From CAIVAT01 sp964455285 (lineage in GTDB: Bacteria; Bacteroidota; Bacteroidia; Bacteroidales; FEN-979): DNA of 64,000 nt. Location: contig CAYVVG010000002.1 of NCBI GenBank assembly GCA_964455285.1, positions 1-64,000 on the forward strand, read 5' to 3'. Both the position numbers and the translations under genes were made by a program. Below, in pieces: positions 7,739 through 16,542 of this stretch (the first letter of the stretch is position 1; each line of letters begins with the position of its first letter). The notes under the pieces are model-generated. The model saw nothing but the letters and a program-made list of their open reading frames with translations, had not been told where the DNA came from and made no database searches.

Positions 7739-9016
7739 ATGAAAACCCATAATAACCCGGTCGTGGTGGTCATCGGCGGCGGCTTCGGCGGCATCGAACT
7801 GATGAAGCGGCTCCGCCACGCCCCGGTCGATATCATCCTGATCGACAAGAATAACCATCACACCTTTCAGCCCCTTCTTTACCAGGTGGCATCGTGCGGT
7901 CTTTCGGCCATGTCGATCACCTCTCCTTTCCGCCGAATTTTCAAGGGGCAGAAGAATTTCCGGTTCCGGATGACCGAAGCGGTCCGGATCGTGCCGGAAG
8001 AGAAGAAGGTGGTAACCCCGATCGGGGATATTGCCTACGACTACCTGGTGATCGCCACCGGTTCGGTCAGCAACTTCTACGGAAATCCGGAACTGGAGCG
8101 CAACAGTCTCTCGCTGAAAAGCGTCATGGATGCCCTGGCCCTGCGGAGCCGGTTGCTCCGGGAGTTCGAGACGGCGATCACCCGGATGCAAAGCGACGAA
8201 AAGAAGATCCTGCTCAACTTCGTGATCATCGGCGGGGGGGCGACCGGCATCGAGATCGCGGGAGCCCTCTCCGAATTTAAAAAGCACATCGTGGCTTCCG
8301 ACTACCCCGAGCTGGATCCCGGGCTGATGAACGTTCACCTGATCGAAGCGGCAGGCCGGCTGCTGCCCATGATGTCGGAGGAATCATCGCGAAAGGCCGA
8401 AAGCTACCTGGCACGCATGGGAGTGAAGGTGTGGGTGAATACCCGGGTCGACAATTACGATGGGCTGAATGTTACCCTCACCGACGGGACGATCCTCCGT
8501 TCATCCGCCTTCATCTGGACCGCCGGGGTCAAAGGGGCCCTGGTGCCCGGTTTGAGTGAATCGTCGCTCCTGGATCACAACCGGATCCGGGTCGACGAAT
8601 TCAACCTTGTCAGTGGCTACGACGACATCTACGCCATTGGCGATGTGGCGGCCATGGTGACTCCTGCTTTGCCGAAAGGCCATCCGTTGCTCGCCCTCCC
8701 CGCCATCCAGCAGGGGAAAAACCTGGCACGCAACATCATGCGGAAGCTGAACGGGAAAGAACCAAAAAAATTCGTTTATACCGACCTCGGCGTCCTGGCC
8801 ACCATCGGCCGGAACAAGGCGCTGGCCGAACTTCCTTTCGGCCGTTTCTCCGGGTTTTTCGCCTGGTTCCTGTGGATGTTCATCCACCTGGTTCGGCTCA
8901 TCGGGTTCCGCAACCGGCTCATCATCCTGATCGAATGGATGTTCAGCTATTTCACTTATGAGTACTCTTTCCGTATCATTACGCAATCCCAGAACCAAAA
9001 CGCACAAACCCCTTGA
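7739..9016 (+). CDS. ndh: Type II NADH dehydrogenase (NDH-2)
   Basis: A 425-residue FAD enzyme that oxidises NADH and reduces quinone at the inner face of the cytoplasmic membrane without pumping protons. The FAD-binding VVIGGGFGGIE is at residues 10-20, the second Rossmann motif VIIGGGATGIEIAGAL at about 162-177, and the NDH-2 motif YAIGDVAA at about 301-308. Two hydrophobic C-terminal stretches (FFAWFLWMFIHLVRLIGF and the following one) provide the membrane anchor usual in bacterial NDH-2. The gene is full length. The stop codon overlaps the -33 element of the next small gene. Confidence 0.95.
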   Translation: MKTHNNPVVVVIGGGFGGIELMKRLRHAPVDIILIDKNNHHTFQPLLYQVASCGLSAMSITSPFRRIFKGQKNFRFRMTEAVRIVPEEKKVVTPIGDIAYDYLVIATGSVSNFYGNPELERNSLSLKSVMDALALRSRLLREFETAITRMQSDEKKILLNFVIIGGGATGIEIAGALSEFKKHIVASDYPELDPGLMNVHLIEAAGRLLPMMSEESSRKAESYLARMGVKVWVNTRVDNYDGLNVTLTDGTILRSSAFIWTAGVKGALVPGLSESSLLDHNRIRVDEFNLVSGYDDIYAIGDVAAMVTPALPKGHPLLALPAIQQGKNLARNIMRKLNGKEPKKFVYTDLGVLATIGRNKALAELPFGRFSGFFAWFLWMFIHLVRLIGFRNRLIILIEWMFSYFTYEYSFRIITQSQNQNAQTP

Positions 9017-9043
9017 CCTTCATCGTGCAAATTCTTACCTTTG
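9013..9043 (+). promoter_or_regulatory. Bacteroidota promoter overlapping the ndh stop
   Basis: TTG at 9013-9015 (overlapping the ndh TGA), 20-base spacer, TACCTTTG at 9036-9043. This fits the consensus well and would drive the small membrane protein starting at 9074. Confidence 0.7.
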
Positions 9044-9073
9044 GGAGGAGTTTCACTTTATCAACCCGGTCGG

Positions 9074-9280
9074 ATGAACTCAAAAAATTTCTGGATGCGC
9101 GTCGCCGGCACCATTTTCGCCCTGGTAGCGCTGCTGCATGTGCTGCGGATCTTTACCGGCGTGGCCGTATGGATAGGCAGCTGGCACATGCCTTACTGGA
9201 TCAACTGGATGGGGTTCGTCGGTGCCTCATTGATATCGCTGATCCTGTGGAAGTTTTCGTTCCGGAAGGAAGATCACTGA
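9074..9280 (+). CDS. Small two-helix membrane protein
   Basis: A 68-residue protein, MNSKNFWMRVAGTIFALVALLH at its start, with two hydrophobic segments separated by a short HMPYWINWMG loop and a basic C-terminus (FSFRKEDH). I do not recognise a named family. The ATG at 9074 is preferred over an in-frame codon at 9041, because the latter overlaps the -7 element TACCTTTG. Its own promoter and start suggest it is a real gene rather than an ndh-coupled fragment. No function is assigned. Confidence 0.6.
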   Translation: MNSKNFWMRVAGTIFALVALLHVLRIFTGVAVWIGSWHMPYWINWMGFVGASLISLILWKFSFRKEDH

Positions 9281-9332
9281 CCTGTTAAACGGTAACCAGT
9301 TCTGGTCGTGTCAGGTGAGTGAAACGGCCACC

Positions 9333-10589
9333 TCAGAATGCACCCAATGAGGCCAGCGAAATAACATTTATTCCGTCGTTTCGGGTATAGCTTACACCGG
9401 TTCCTGTAATAATATTGAGCGATTGGGGAAGTTTAACTTTTTTTGTGTCTAATATCGTTACCAACTTGTTAAGGCTTGCCGCAGCTTCGTCAAATTGCCC
9501 CGTGCCGAGTTTTATTTCAAAAGCGCACCAGTCGCCATTGAATTTTTGCACAATGCTGTCCACTTCCAAACCGCTCGAATCTCGGTAATGAAATACTTTG
9601 GCATCATTTGCCTGAGCATACACGCGCAATTCATGTGTAACCAGCGATTCAAATAAAAATCCCGTAAACTTCAGATCGTCCAACAGCGAATTTTCGTCTA
9701 CCCCCAACGCAGCGACTGCCAGGGAAACATCGGTGAAATGTCGCTTGGGCGCCTTGCGCAATGCCGACGATGAACGGATATGCGTGTTCCAGGCGGGTTG
9801 GTCCTCCACGATCATCAGGCGGCTCAGGGCATCCAGATAATCATAAACTGTGGGGCGTGTAATACCTCCGGTCTCTTTGTCACGGATATCGCTTTCCAGG
9901 GTGGAGATATCCACCAACGTTGCCGTGTTCCTGGCAAGCGAGCGTAGCAGGCTCATCACTTTAACAGGATCGCGTTTTACTCTGGAAACCCTGCTCAAAT
10001 CCACTTCGGCGAGTAATTCCACATAGGAACGTGTCAAGTCGGCCGCCTGCCCGGCATTTTTATTTAAAAGCGTGGGAAAACCCCCGATAATAATCTTCCC
10101 GATGATAAATTCCAGATCAGTGGGGGTGTCAAAAACATCAATTTTTTTTCCATTGAAGAGATCCGGCAAGCCTATTTTCCCTGACGATATGCCTAATTCC
10201 TGCCACGACATAGTACGCATATCCACCATGGTAAACCTGCCGGCGCCCGAGTGCATTTTTGCTGATTCCTCAGGATTTGCGGAACCAGTGAGGATGAATT
10301 GTGCATTTTCCTGACGGTCGTCTATTTCGTGTCGAATGTAATTCCAAAGTTCAGGCTGGGCTTGCCATTCGTCGATCAGGCGAGGCGTTTCGCCCAGTAA
10401 CAACCGTTTGGGAGCGATACTGATGAGAGCCTGGACTTGTTCATCCCGGTCCACATTCAATACACTCTTTGCCAATTGCTTCGCCGATTCGGTTTTCCCA
10501 CAGGCCTTCGGACCACGGATAAGCACCGCTCCCGAAGCGCTAAGTTTTCGCTGTAACTCTTTGTCTGATATCCGATGTTTATATTCCAT
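9333..10589 (-). CDS. AAA+ ATPase with C-terminal DUF4143 domain
   Basis: A 418-residue protein of the widespread ATP-binding DUF4143 family. The Walker A motif GPKACGKT lies at residues 26-33 and a Walker B-type segment (RLIDEWQ) at about 80; FILTGSANP at about 99-107 is the sensor-like motif of the family. The C-terminal half, about 215-400, matches DUF4143 and includes DSSGLEVDSIVQ and ALEIKLG-like FEIKLGTG, a nuclease-like E-x-K signature. The biological role is unsettled. Its DNA is more AT-rich than that of its neighbours and it stands alone between unrelated genes, so it may have been acquired laterally. A minus-strand TAATTTTG at 10605-10612 is a candidate -7 element 16 bases upstream. 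Confidence 0.88.
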   Translation of the reverse strand: MEYKHRISDKELQRKLSASGAVLIRGPKACGKTESAKQLAKSVLNVDRDEQVQALISIAPKRLLLGETPRLIDEWQAQPELWNYIRHEIDDRQENAQFILTGSANPEESAKMHSGAGRFTMVDMRTMSWQELGISSGKIGLPDLFNGKKIDVFDTPTDLEFIIGKIIIGGFPTLLNKNAGQAADLTRSYVELLAEVDLSRVSRVKRDPVKVMSLLRSLARNTATLVDISTLESDIRDKETGGITRPTVYDYLDALSRLMIVEDQPAWNTHIRSSSALRKAPKRHFTDVSLAVAALGVDENSLLDDLKFTGFLFESLVTHELRVYAQANDAKVFHYRDSSGLEVDSIVQKFNGDWCAFEIKLGTGQFDEAAASLNKLVTILDTKKVKLPQSLNIITGTGVSYTRNDGINVISLASLGAF

Positions 10590-10703
10590 GAATCACTAAA
10601 AATGCAAAATTAACAGCATATTACATTTAATAAGCGTTTCAGTTTACATTTTTTAAGGTTATTATTTTACAAAACTTGGGATTCGTTAGGCTTGCCTCGA
10701 GAA

Positions 10704-12374
10704 TCAGGGAAAAGTCAGATATGATGAGTCCTTTCCCAACCAGATCATCCTCCCTGCATCACTGCCTCCACCGGTCACCAGACGGTAAAAAAAGACCGCC
10801 GTTTCTGTCTGCTGATATTTCTGCAATTCAGCTTTCCCAATACTAATTTCGTGATAACCGGGCGCCTGGGATTCATTCACGACCGTGGCCACTTCACGAC
10901 CGTACACATCCAGTATCTGAAGTACCACTTTCCCGGCAGCGGCCAGGTGATATCCGATGGTGGTCTTTTCAAAGAACGGGTTGGGATAACATCGTACAGC
11001 CTGTAAAATCCGAACTCCCTCGGGAGGGTCTTCTTCCCCTAAACCGGAAAACTCCACCGAAGTCGTCCACACCTGGTATACCCCCGTGCTGTTGTCCATC
11101 CATACGGCAACGATCTTCGAATCGGTCGAGGCCAGGTCGATGATGTCGCCCTGGTATCCCTGGCCGAGTCCCCCGATCGGCGCGGGCTGGAAATGATGGT
11201 CGCTGATCTCGTACTCCCTCCAGGTATCTCCCCCGTCGGTCGAACGGGCCAGGAATACCCCGGTGGAATCGTTGGTGGTGGTGCGGTCATCATAAAAGAG
11301 AACATCGACCGCCCCGTACCGGTCGATGTGAATATTCGGGAAATACTGGGTTTTCCCGTTGTTCAGCGCATCCTGGTTCACCCGGATGCCCGCCGACCAG
11401 CTCTGCCCCCCGTCGGTCGACCGGTACAGCACCACGTCGGGGTCGGAACCAGCCGGGCTCAGATCCTTCTGGGTCGTGACAATGTATATCCATCCCCGCC
11501 GGGAGCCCTGCGTGGTATCAACCGCCATCTGCGGTAACCCGTTCACCCGGATGTTCTTCTTCCCTGGAAGCACCCCGGTGATCCCGTTCATGGCAAACGC
11601 GTTCTCGTTCACCTGCCAGTTCTGTCCCCCGTCGGCCGATCGGGCAAAGCCGACATGGATCTCTTTGAAGGGGGAGACATCTGTGATGCCGGCCCAGCAA
11701 AGATATACCTCCCCGCCGGGTCCGGTCGACAGGTCGCCGCCGGCACACATGTTCAAAGGATTGTTGACCTGACGGGATGCAGACCAGGTTTGCGCTCCGT
11801 TGTCGCTGTATGAAAACATGATAGGGACCGGCGGGGTGAATTTCACCCAGGCTGCATAGGTGCGGCCTAAAAACGGGCTCCCCGGATGAACGTCGGATGT
11901 GAGCACCGCTCTTTCCAGGTCGTCGGTCGACATCACTTTCTGATTCGACCAGGTCAGCCCGTTGTCGGTGGAATAGTGCGAATAAACTCCCACAAACGGT
12001 TCACGGCCCTTGCGGGCAAGAAGGAAGGTGCCGTTTCGGTCGATCGCTATTCCCGGATCACCGCCATGGTAGGCGATCGGCTCCCCCATGCAGGTATCGC
12101 TCCCCGTCCAGGTTATTCCTCCGTCGGCAGAAACATAAATTCCTTCACTGATGAAAAAAGGGATGAAATTGATGGTGTTGCAGGCGGCAAACAGGAGATC
12201 GGGGTCAAGCGGGCTGCGCACGAGGAAGACCTCGGTTTGGGAAACCCCGGAGGGATGGATCCTGCGGGAGGGTCCCGCACGAAGGGTGCCGTCGCCTGCA
12301 GGGCCTGCCTGGGAAAAGAGACTTCCGCACAGGAATACCGTCAACAGGCCGGTAAGGAATGTTCGCAGGATCAC
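10704..12374 (-). CDS. Secreted BNR/Asp-box (sialidase-fold) protein with T9SS sorting domain
   Basis: A 556-residue protein with a signal peptide (MILRTFLTGLLTVFLCGSLFSQ). At least five Asp-box motifs of form S-x-D-x-G-x-x-W are spread over residues 80-385 (SADGGITW, STDNGLTW, SADGGQNW, STDGGQSW, STDGGDTW), indicating a six-bladed sialidase-type propeller. The catalytic sialidase arginines and FRIP motif are not evident, so enzymatic activity is uncertain. Residues about 465-556 (VRCYPNPFFEKTTIGY...) are a type IX secretion sorting domain, which directs outer-membrane export and surface attachment. The start codon is GTG at 12374. The next T9SS gene lies 74 bases upstream on the same strand. 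Confidence 0.85.
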   Translation of the reverse strand: MILRTFLTGLLTVFLCGSLFSQAGPAGDGTLRAGPSRRIHPSGVSQTEVFLVRSPLDPDLLFAACNTINFIPFFISEGIYVSADGGITWTGSDTCMGEPIAYHGGDPGIAIDRNGTFLLARKGREPFVGVYSHYSTDNGLTWSNQKVMSTDDLERAVLTSDVHPGSPFLGRTYAAWVKFTPPVPIMFSYSDNGAQTWSASRQVNNPLNMCAGGDLSTGPGGEVYLCWAGITDVSPFKEIHVGFARSADGGQNWQVNENAFAMNGITGVLPGKKNIRVNGLPQMAVDTTQGSRRGWIYIVTTQKDLSPAGSDPDVVLYRSTDGGQSWSAGIRVNQDALNNGKTQYFPNIHIDRYGAVDVLFYDDRTTTNDSTGVFLARSTDGGDTWREYEISDHHFQPAPIGGLGQGYQGDIIDLASTDSKIVAVWMDNSTGVYQVWTTSVEFSGLGEEDPPEGVRILQAVRCYPNPFFEKTTIGYHLAAAGKVVLQILDVYGREVATVVNESQAPGYHEISIGKAELQKYQQTETAVFFYRLVTGGGSDAGRMIWLGKDSSYLTFP

Positions 12375-12448
12375 GATTTGATTTTTTTAAGGGCGTCAGA
12401 TAAGATATCCGACTGGTTATGAACAAGTTCAATTCATTGATAACAAGG

Positions 12449-14653
12449 CTATTCCCTTTTAACATAGATAAAATTACAGGACGAATTCAATCCCAGCGCT
12501 CCGTAAATCCGGAGACTGCAGATCCCATTTCCCGCCGGGAGGGTGGAAAAAATTTCGGACAGTGAGAAATGCTGATCCCCTGCAGCCAGGTTCCGTTGCG
12601 CAAAGGCAACCCGGGCCCCTTTGCCGTCCAGAAGCTCGAACGACCACACATCGGCCCGGGGCGAGCGGAAGAATATACGGCTGCTTGCTGAAGCCGGTAC
12701 GGGATTGATCCTCAGGCCGGTAACAAAAGATTCTTCGGACAGGCCCAGGATGACAAAGGGAAAGATCAATGTGTGGTTCATCTCTCCAATCAGCGTATCA
12801 GCCAGGGCCTGGTAACTGCCTGAGGCGGAGGCAGTTCCGTCGTATGAGCCGTAGGGAACATGCGGAAACACCAGCGAATCAGCCACAATGGTGCCGGTGT
12901 AGGGCCCTTCCGGTCCCTGGATCACCACATCGATGTTGTTCATCGTCACTCCGACGACGGTGTTGATGGCTTTCACCACCATGTCGGCGCGTACCACGGT
13001 CAGCGTAAAGTTGACATTCCCCGTGGTCTGGCCGGTATTGACGTTCACATCGGGGATCGTCTGGGTGGTGGTATAAGGATGGGAAGCTATGACGGAATAG
13101 GTGCCCGCCGGCACCTCCAGGCTGTAGTGACCGGTTGCATCGGGGGTTGTGGTATATCCTCCGGCATAAATCGAAGCCTGGGTGGGATCGGCGGTCCCCC
13201 CGGTGAAAGAGACCGTGCCGGTGATGGTTCCCAGCGAGGGTGGCCCGAGACTCCCGTCGGGCTGGATGTTCTGGGCATAGATATCGGTAGCGCCGTTGCG
13301 GTCGTCCTCCCAGGCGACGATCCACTGGTTGTTCGAAAATTCGTTCACCACCGGGTGGATCTTCTGCGAATTGACCGTGCAGATCTCTTTCTGGGGCGGA
13401 CTCCACACCATCGACCCTGCAGGCGAGATCCGCATGGCTTTGATCGTCCCGTTGACGGCACCGGAATACTGCTCATACACGAGGATCACGTCGGAATTGG
13501 AGTTCCTGGCTTCGTAGGGATAGACATCGGTGGTGGAGACGGGGATGAAGACCATTCCGCCGGTTCCCCATTGAAGGGCTCCTGACGCGTCCACTTTCTG
13601 CCCATAGATCCCCCACTGGCTCTGGAGCGTGTTCATCTCGTTCCAGAACACGAAAACATCGGTCGATCCCGGAGGAAGGGCCATGGCCGGGTAATAGTGA
13701 TTCATGTTCGACACGGTCGAGACCTCCACCCCGTTCGCCGGGAACAGGACGGTGCCGGAACTGCTTACATGCTGCACGAAACTGCTGGCGCGCTGGTTGT
13801 TGTCGCGGTCGTCGTGCCAGGCAATGAAAAATCCGTCGCTCCCGTCGTTGATGAAGGGAAAGATCTGCGTCCAGGCCGAAATGCCTCCCGCCGTCGATAC
13901 TGAGGCCGGGGAACTCCATACGGCGGTTCCGGTGGCACTGTAGCGCTGGGCAAAAACATGCCGCGTGGGAGCATTGGGCACTCCGGTATCTTTGAAATAC
14001 TTCATGATCACCTCGTCGGTGCCGACCGGAAGCAACTGCGGCCATGTCAGGCGCGCGGGTGCTGCCGTCAGCGTGATACCGGCCGGTCCCCACTGAACAG
14101 CCCCGGCAGGGTTGATCTTCTGCATCATGATATCATCGTCCGACGACCAGGCTGCCACGATGTTGCCCGCTTCGGTGGCCACGACCTTGGGGGCGGCGTT
14201 GAAGGCCGTATTGTTGGACAACTGAATCCCGTTACTTCCCCATACGAAACCGCCCGAGGGCGAGATCCTGTATCCCACCACATTGGTATTGCCCGTGCGG
14301 ATGTCGTTGAATACCAGGATGGCATGGTTGCTGCCGTCGCACGTCATATCCCAGTCGGTGAGCCAGGTCTCCTGCGGGTGGCCGCTGATCAGGATCCCGT
14401 TGGAAGCCCACAGGGTATTCCCCGCGGCGTCGAGTCGCTGCAGGCGGACATTGTAATTGCCCGACTCGTTGGAAAAATAACCGATGTAGGTATCCCCGTT
14501 GGAACAGGTTGCGATCTTGGGAATGGCCTGCTCACCCGTCAATGTGCAGATGGCGTTGTTGACCGCGGGATTGGTGCTCCATTGAGAAAAGGAGGCAACA
14601 GGCAGCAGGCAGCAGGCAACAGCGAAAAGGAGCCGGAAGGTAATTTTTTTCAT
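12449..14653 (-). CDS. Secreted propeller-like protein with CarboxypepD_reg-like domain and T9SS-type tail
   Basis: A 734-residue exported protein. The signal peptide is MKKITFRLLFAVACCLLPVA followed by SFSQ. Residues about 25-480 contain repeated segments ending in patterns such as AAGNTLWASNGI, SGGFVWGSNGI and AGAVQWGPAGI, typical of a repetitive beta-propeller. Residues about 475-560 (GTITGTVSFTGGTADPTQASIYAG...) resemble a carboxypeptidase regulatory-like Ig domain. The C-terminal 80 residues (LRINPVPASASSRIFFRSP...) look like a divergent T9SS sorting domain. The first codons of the signal peptide overlap a run of CAGGCAG repeats on the plus strand (14594-14625). A -7 element lies 39 bases upstream. 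Confidence 0.78.
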   Translation of the reverse strand: MKKITFRLLFAVACCLLPVASFSQWSTNPAVNNAICTLTGEQAIPKIATCSNGDTYIGYFSNESGNYNVRLQRLDAAGNTLWASNGILISGHPQETWLTDWDMTCDGSNHAILVFNDIRTGNTNVVGYRISPSGGFVWGSNGIQLSNNTAFNAAPKVVATEAGNIVAAWSSDDDIMMQKINPAGAVQWGPAGITLTAAPARLTWPQLLPVGTDEVIMKYFKDTGVPNAPTRHVFAQRYSATGTAVWSSPASVSTAGGISAWTQIFPFINDGSDGFFIAWHDDRDNNQRASSFVQHVSSSGTVLFPANGVEVSTVSNMNHYYPAMALPPGSTDVFVFWNEMNTLQSQWGIYGQKVDASGALQWGTGGMVFIPVSTTDVYPYEARNSNSDVILVYEQYSGAVNGTIKAMRISPAGSMVWSPPQKEICTVNSQKIHPVVNEFSNNQWIVAWEDDRNGATDIYAQNIQPDGSLGPPSLGTITGTVSFTGGTADPTQASIYAGGYTTTPDATGHYSLEVPAGTYSVIASHPYTTTQTIPDVNVNTGQTTGNVNFTLTVVRADMVVKAINTVVGVTMNNIDVVIQGPEGPYTGTIVADSLVFPHVPYGSYDGTASASGSYQALADTLIGEMNHTLIFPFVILGLSEESFVTGLRINPVPASASSRIFFRSPRADVWSFELLDGKGARVAFAQRNLAAGDQHFSLSEIFSTLPAGNGICSLRIYGALGLNSSCNFIYVKRE

Positions 14654-14691
14654 GGGGGGATGTTTGATGGATACTCCGGTTTATGGAATAA

Positions 14692-14699
14692 CAAAGGTA
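14692..14699 (-). promoter_or_regulatory. -7 promoter element of the T9SS propeller gene
   Basis: TACCTTTG on the minus strand, matching TAnnTTTG, 39 bases before the start codon at 14653. No -33 element at the expected distance was found. Confidence 0.5.
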
Positions 14700-14739
14700 A
14701 TCAAATGCATCCCGGGTCCCTTCCGGGGAGGTAAAAAAC

Positions 14740-16542
14740 TCACTTTTTCTCCCGTGGAATGCGGACCTGGATCCCGACGCTGAGAATCCGCTTTTCCTGG
14801 TTACCCGAACCCAGCCGGTCGGCATAAAAGGCCTCCATCACCAGGTAATCGCTTACGGGGTAGCTTGCCTGGATAAAGAGGCCGTCGCAATAGCCGATCA
14901 CGACCCGGGTACCGTCGGTGCGGCCGAAACCGCTGCCCACCCCGGCGCGAAGGAGCGGATAGGGCGACGCGGACGGAAAGGCCGCCGGGAAGGATATCTC
15001 CCCGAAGGCAATGTCGGAAGGCCCACCCCGCAGGGTAACCGCGGGAATGATCCACGAGTTGACATGATCGGGAGCGATGATATCCCCGTCGGAAAACTTG
15101 TTGAATGATCCATGGTCTCTCGGGATTCCGATTTTGTTCTGCCCTAGCATCAGTCCGGCGCCCAGGCCGAAATACCGCCACTGGAAGGAGATGTAGGGTG
15201 CCACCCCGGCTACGTTGCCTGATGCAGGGTAATCGGTCTCCATGCCGCCATGCTCCTGCCCGAAATACCCCCGCACCCCGATGGCGTACTTGTAATACTT
15301 CCCTTTCCACCGGTTGTGGCTGAAATCGATGGCCCCCTGCCAGTAGGTTCTGCGCTGGCTGCCGATGGAGACCAGGTCTACCCACTCGGAGCCGCAATCG
15401 TTGTGCTTTACAGCACTGTACAGATCCTCCACATAACTTCCGGCCATGCCGGAGATGCCAATGCCGGTGAAGACGATCTCGTCCGGTTCCCCTTCCCTGC
15501 CAACGTTTTTCTGCGACATGAGCCCGACGCTTACCAGGATCACAGCCGGCACCACCCAGCGGAAACCGGGCACCGTATGCCGGCGGTAAAGCGCCACGAA
15601 CCGGAACAGGGTGAGCGGCACCAGCATCATCAGGACCAGCAGCGTTTCGGGAGCGGGGATCCATTTCCTTCCGGTGAGGAATAGGAGCCAGAGGGCCATT
15701 GTCAGGGTATCCTGTCGCAAAACTGAAGGGGGTTCGGAAGGATTGGCGATGGGTCTCTTCAGCCGGACCACGAACAAAGCCATTGCGCCTGTCACCAGCA
15801 CCAGGAGGATCCATTGGGTTCCCGTCATCCCGAAAGTCACACCATTCGATTGCACTTCAGGACCTTTCGCGCGGAAGAATTCCAGCAAAAAAGCAAGGAT
15901 GCCGTATCCTAGCAGCGAGAACAGCCAGGGAGTTCCGGGTGTCCTCCATTTTTTCCGTTTGATGGAAACCAGTATCGCCAGCGCCAGGCATCCCATTGAA
16001 AGGTACAGCTGCACTGGATGGACGGGAAGCGAACCGGCATCACCCGGGTGCACCCATCCCCGGCCCAGCTGATCGAGAAACGCATGGGAGGAGATGTCGT
16101 AGGAAATCCCCCAGGGAAGCGATGTAGGCAAGCCGTAGCAGCAGCCGGCAAAGAAGCACCCGATGCCCGAGATGGCCAGACCGGCCGGCATCGCAACAGC
16201 AAAAGCGTCGCTTGCCGACCATCCGGCACACAGCCACCGCCAGGTCAAGTAGAGAATGAATGCCAGTCCGGCAACGCCGCCCGCCAGGCTCCGGTGACCG
16301 GCCGGCGGCAGGGCCAGGGTGGAGTACGCGTCGCACCACTGGCCCCATGAGAGGGCGAAGAAGCGCTCACCCAGGAAAAATCCTAGCGCCGAGGCGGTCA
16401 GGAGCAGCAGGATGGTGCTGTGGGAGTGGCGGTCGCGGGCGAGCCTACGCGAGGCCATGAGGGCCACGACCACAAAGGCGGCCAGGCTGGTCAGGGAGAA
16501 CATCCATCCTCCCCCGGCTGTTGAAAGGATCAGTGTTTTCAT
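14740..16542 (-). CDS. Lgt-like membrane protein with a beta-rich C-terminal half
   Basis: A 600-residue protein with an unusual layout. Residues about 1-265 resemble the prolipoprotein diacylglyceryl transferase family: about seven transmembrane segments, RSLAGGVAGL at 84-93, GCFFAGCCYGLPT at 128-140 and HPVQLYLS at 175-182. The HGG-type catalytic histidine motif and RxGN motif of true Lgt are not seen, so this is a paralogue of unknown activity. Residues 275-345 add about three more helices. Residues 356-600 have no helices but alternate short aromatic-rich strands (YISFQWRYFGLGAGLMLG, VVIGYCDGLFIQASYPVSDY, LSVGIQVRIP), which looks like a periplasmic beta-domain or an outer-membrane barrel fold. 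The start overlaps the upstream FolD-like stop as ATGA, so the two are translationally coupled. Confidence 0.7.
   Translation of the reverse strand: MKTLILSTAGGGWMFSLTSLAAFVVVALMASRRLARDRHSHSTILLLLTASALGFFLGERFFALSWGQWCDAYSTLALPPAGHRSLAGGVAGLAFILYLTWRWLCAGWSASDAFAVAMPAGLAISGIGCFFAGCCYGLPTSLPWGISYDISSHAFLDQLGRGWVHPGDAGSLPVHPVQLYLSMGCLALAILVSIKRKKWRTPGTPWLFSLLGYGILAFLLEFFRAKGPEVQSNGVTFGMTGTQWILLVLVTGAMALFVVRLKRPIANPSEPPSVLRQDTLTMALWLLFLTGRKWIPAPETLLVLMMLVPLTLFRFVALYRRHTVPGFRWVVPAVILVSVGLMSQKNVGREGEPDEIVFTGIGISGMAGSYVEDLYSAVKHNDCGSEWVDLVSIGSQRRTYWQGAIDFSHNRWKGKYYKYAIGVRGYFGQEHGGMETDYPASGNVAGVAPYISFQWRYFGLGAGLMLGQNKIGIPRDHGSFNKFSDGDIIAPDHVNSWIIPAVTLRGGPSDIAFGEISFPAAFPSASPYPLLRAGVGSGFGRTDGTRVVIGYCDGLFIQASYPVSDYLVMEAFYADRLGSGNQEKRILSVGIQVRIPREKK

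Noticed and set aside
9333..10589. A defence-system gene
   Set aside because: DUF4143 ATPases are sometimes found in defence islands, but no nuclease, methylase or other defence partner is adjacent.
10704..12374. A functional sialidase
   Set aside because: Asp-boxes show the propeller fold only; the FRIP motif and catalytic arginine triad were not found.
14740..16542. The housekeeping lipoprotein diacylglyceryl transferase (lgt)
   Set aside because: Catalytic HGG and RxGN motifs of true Lgt are not evident and the chain has an additional 330 residues.
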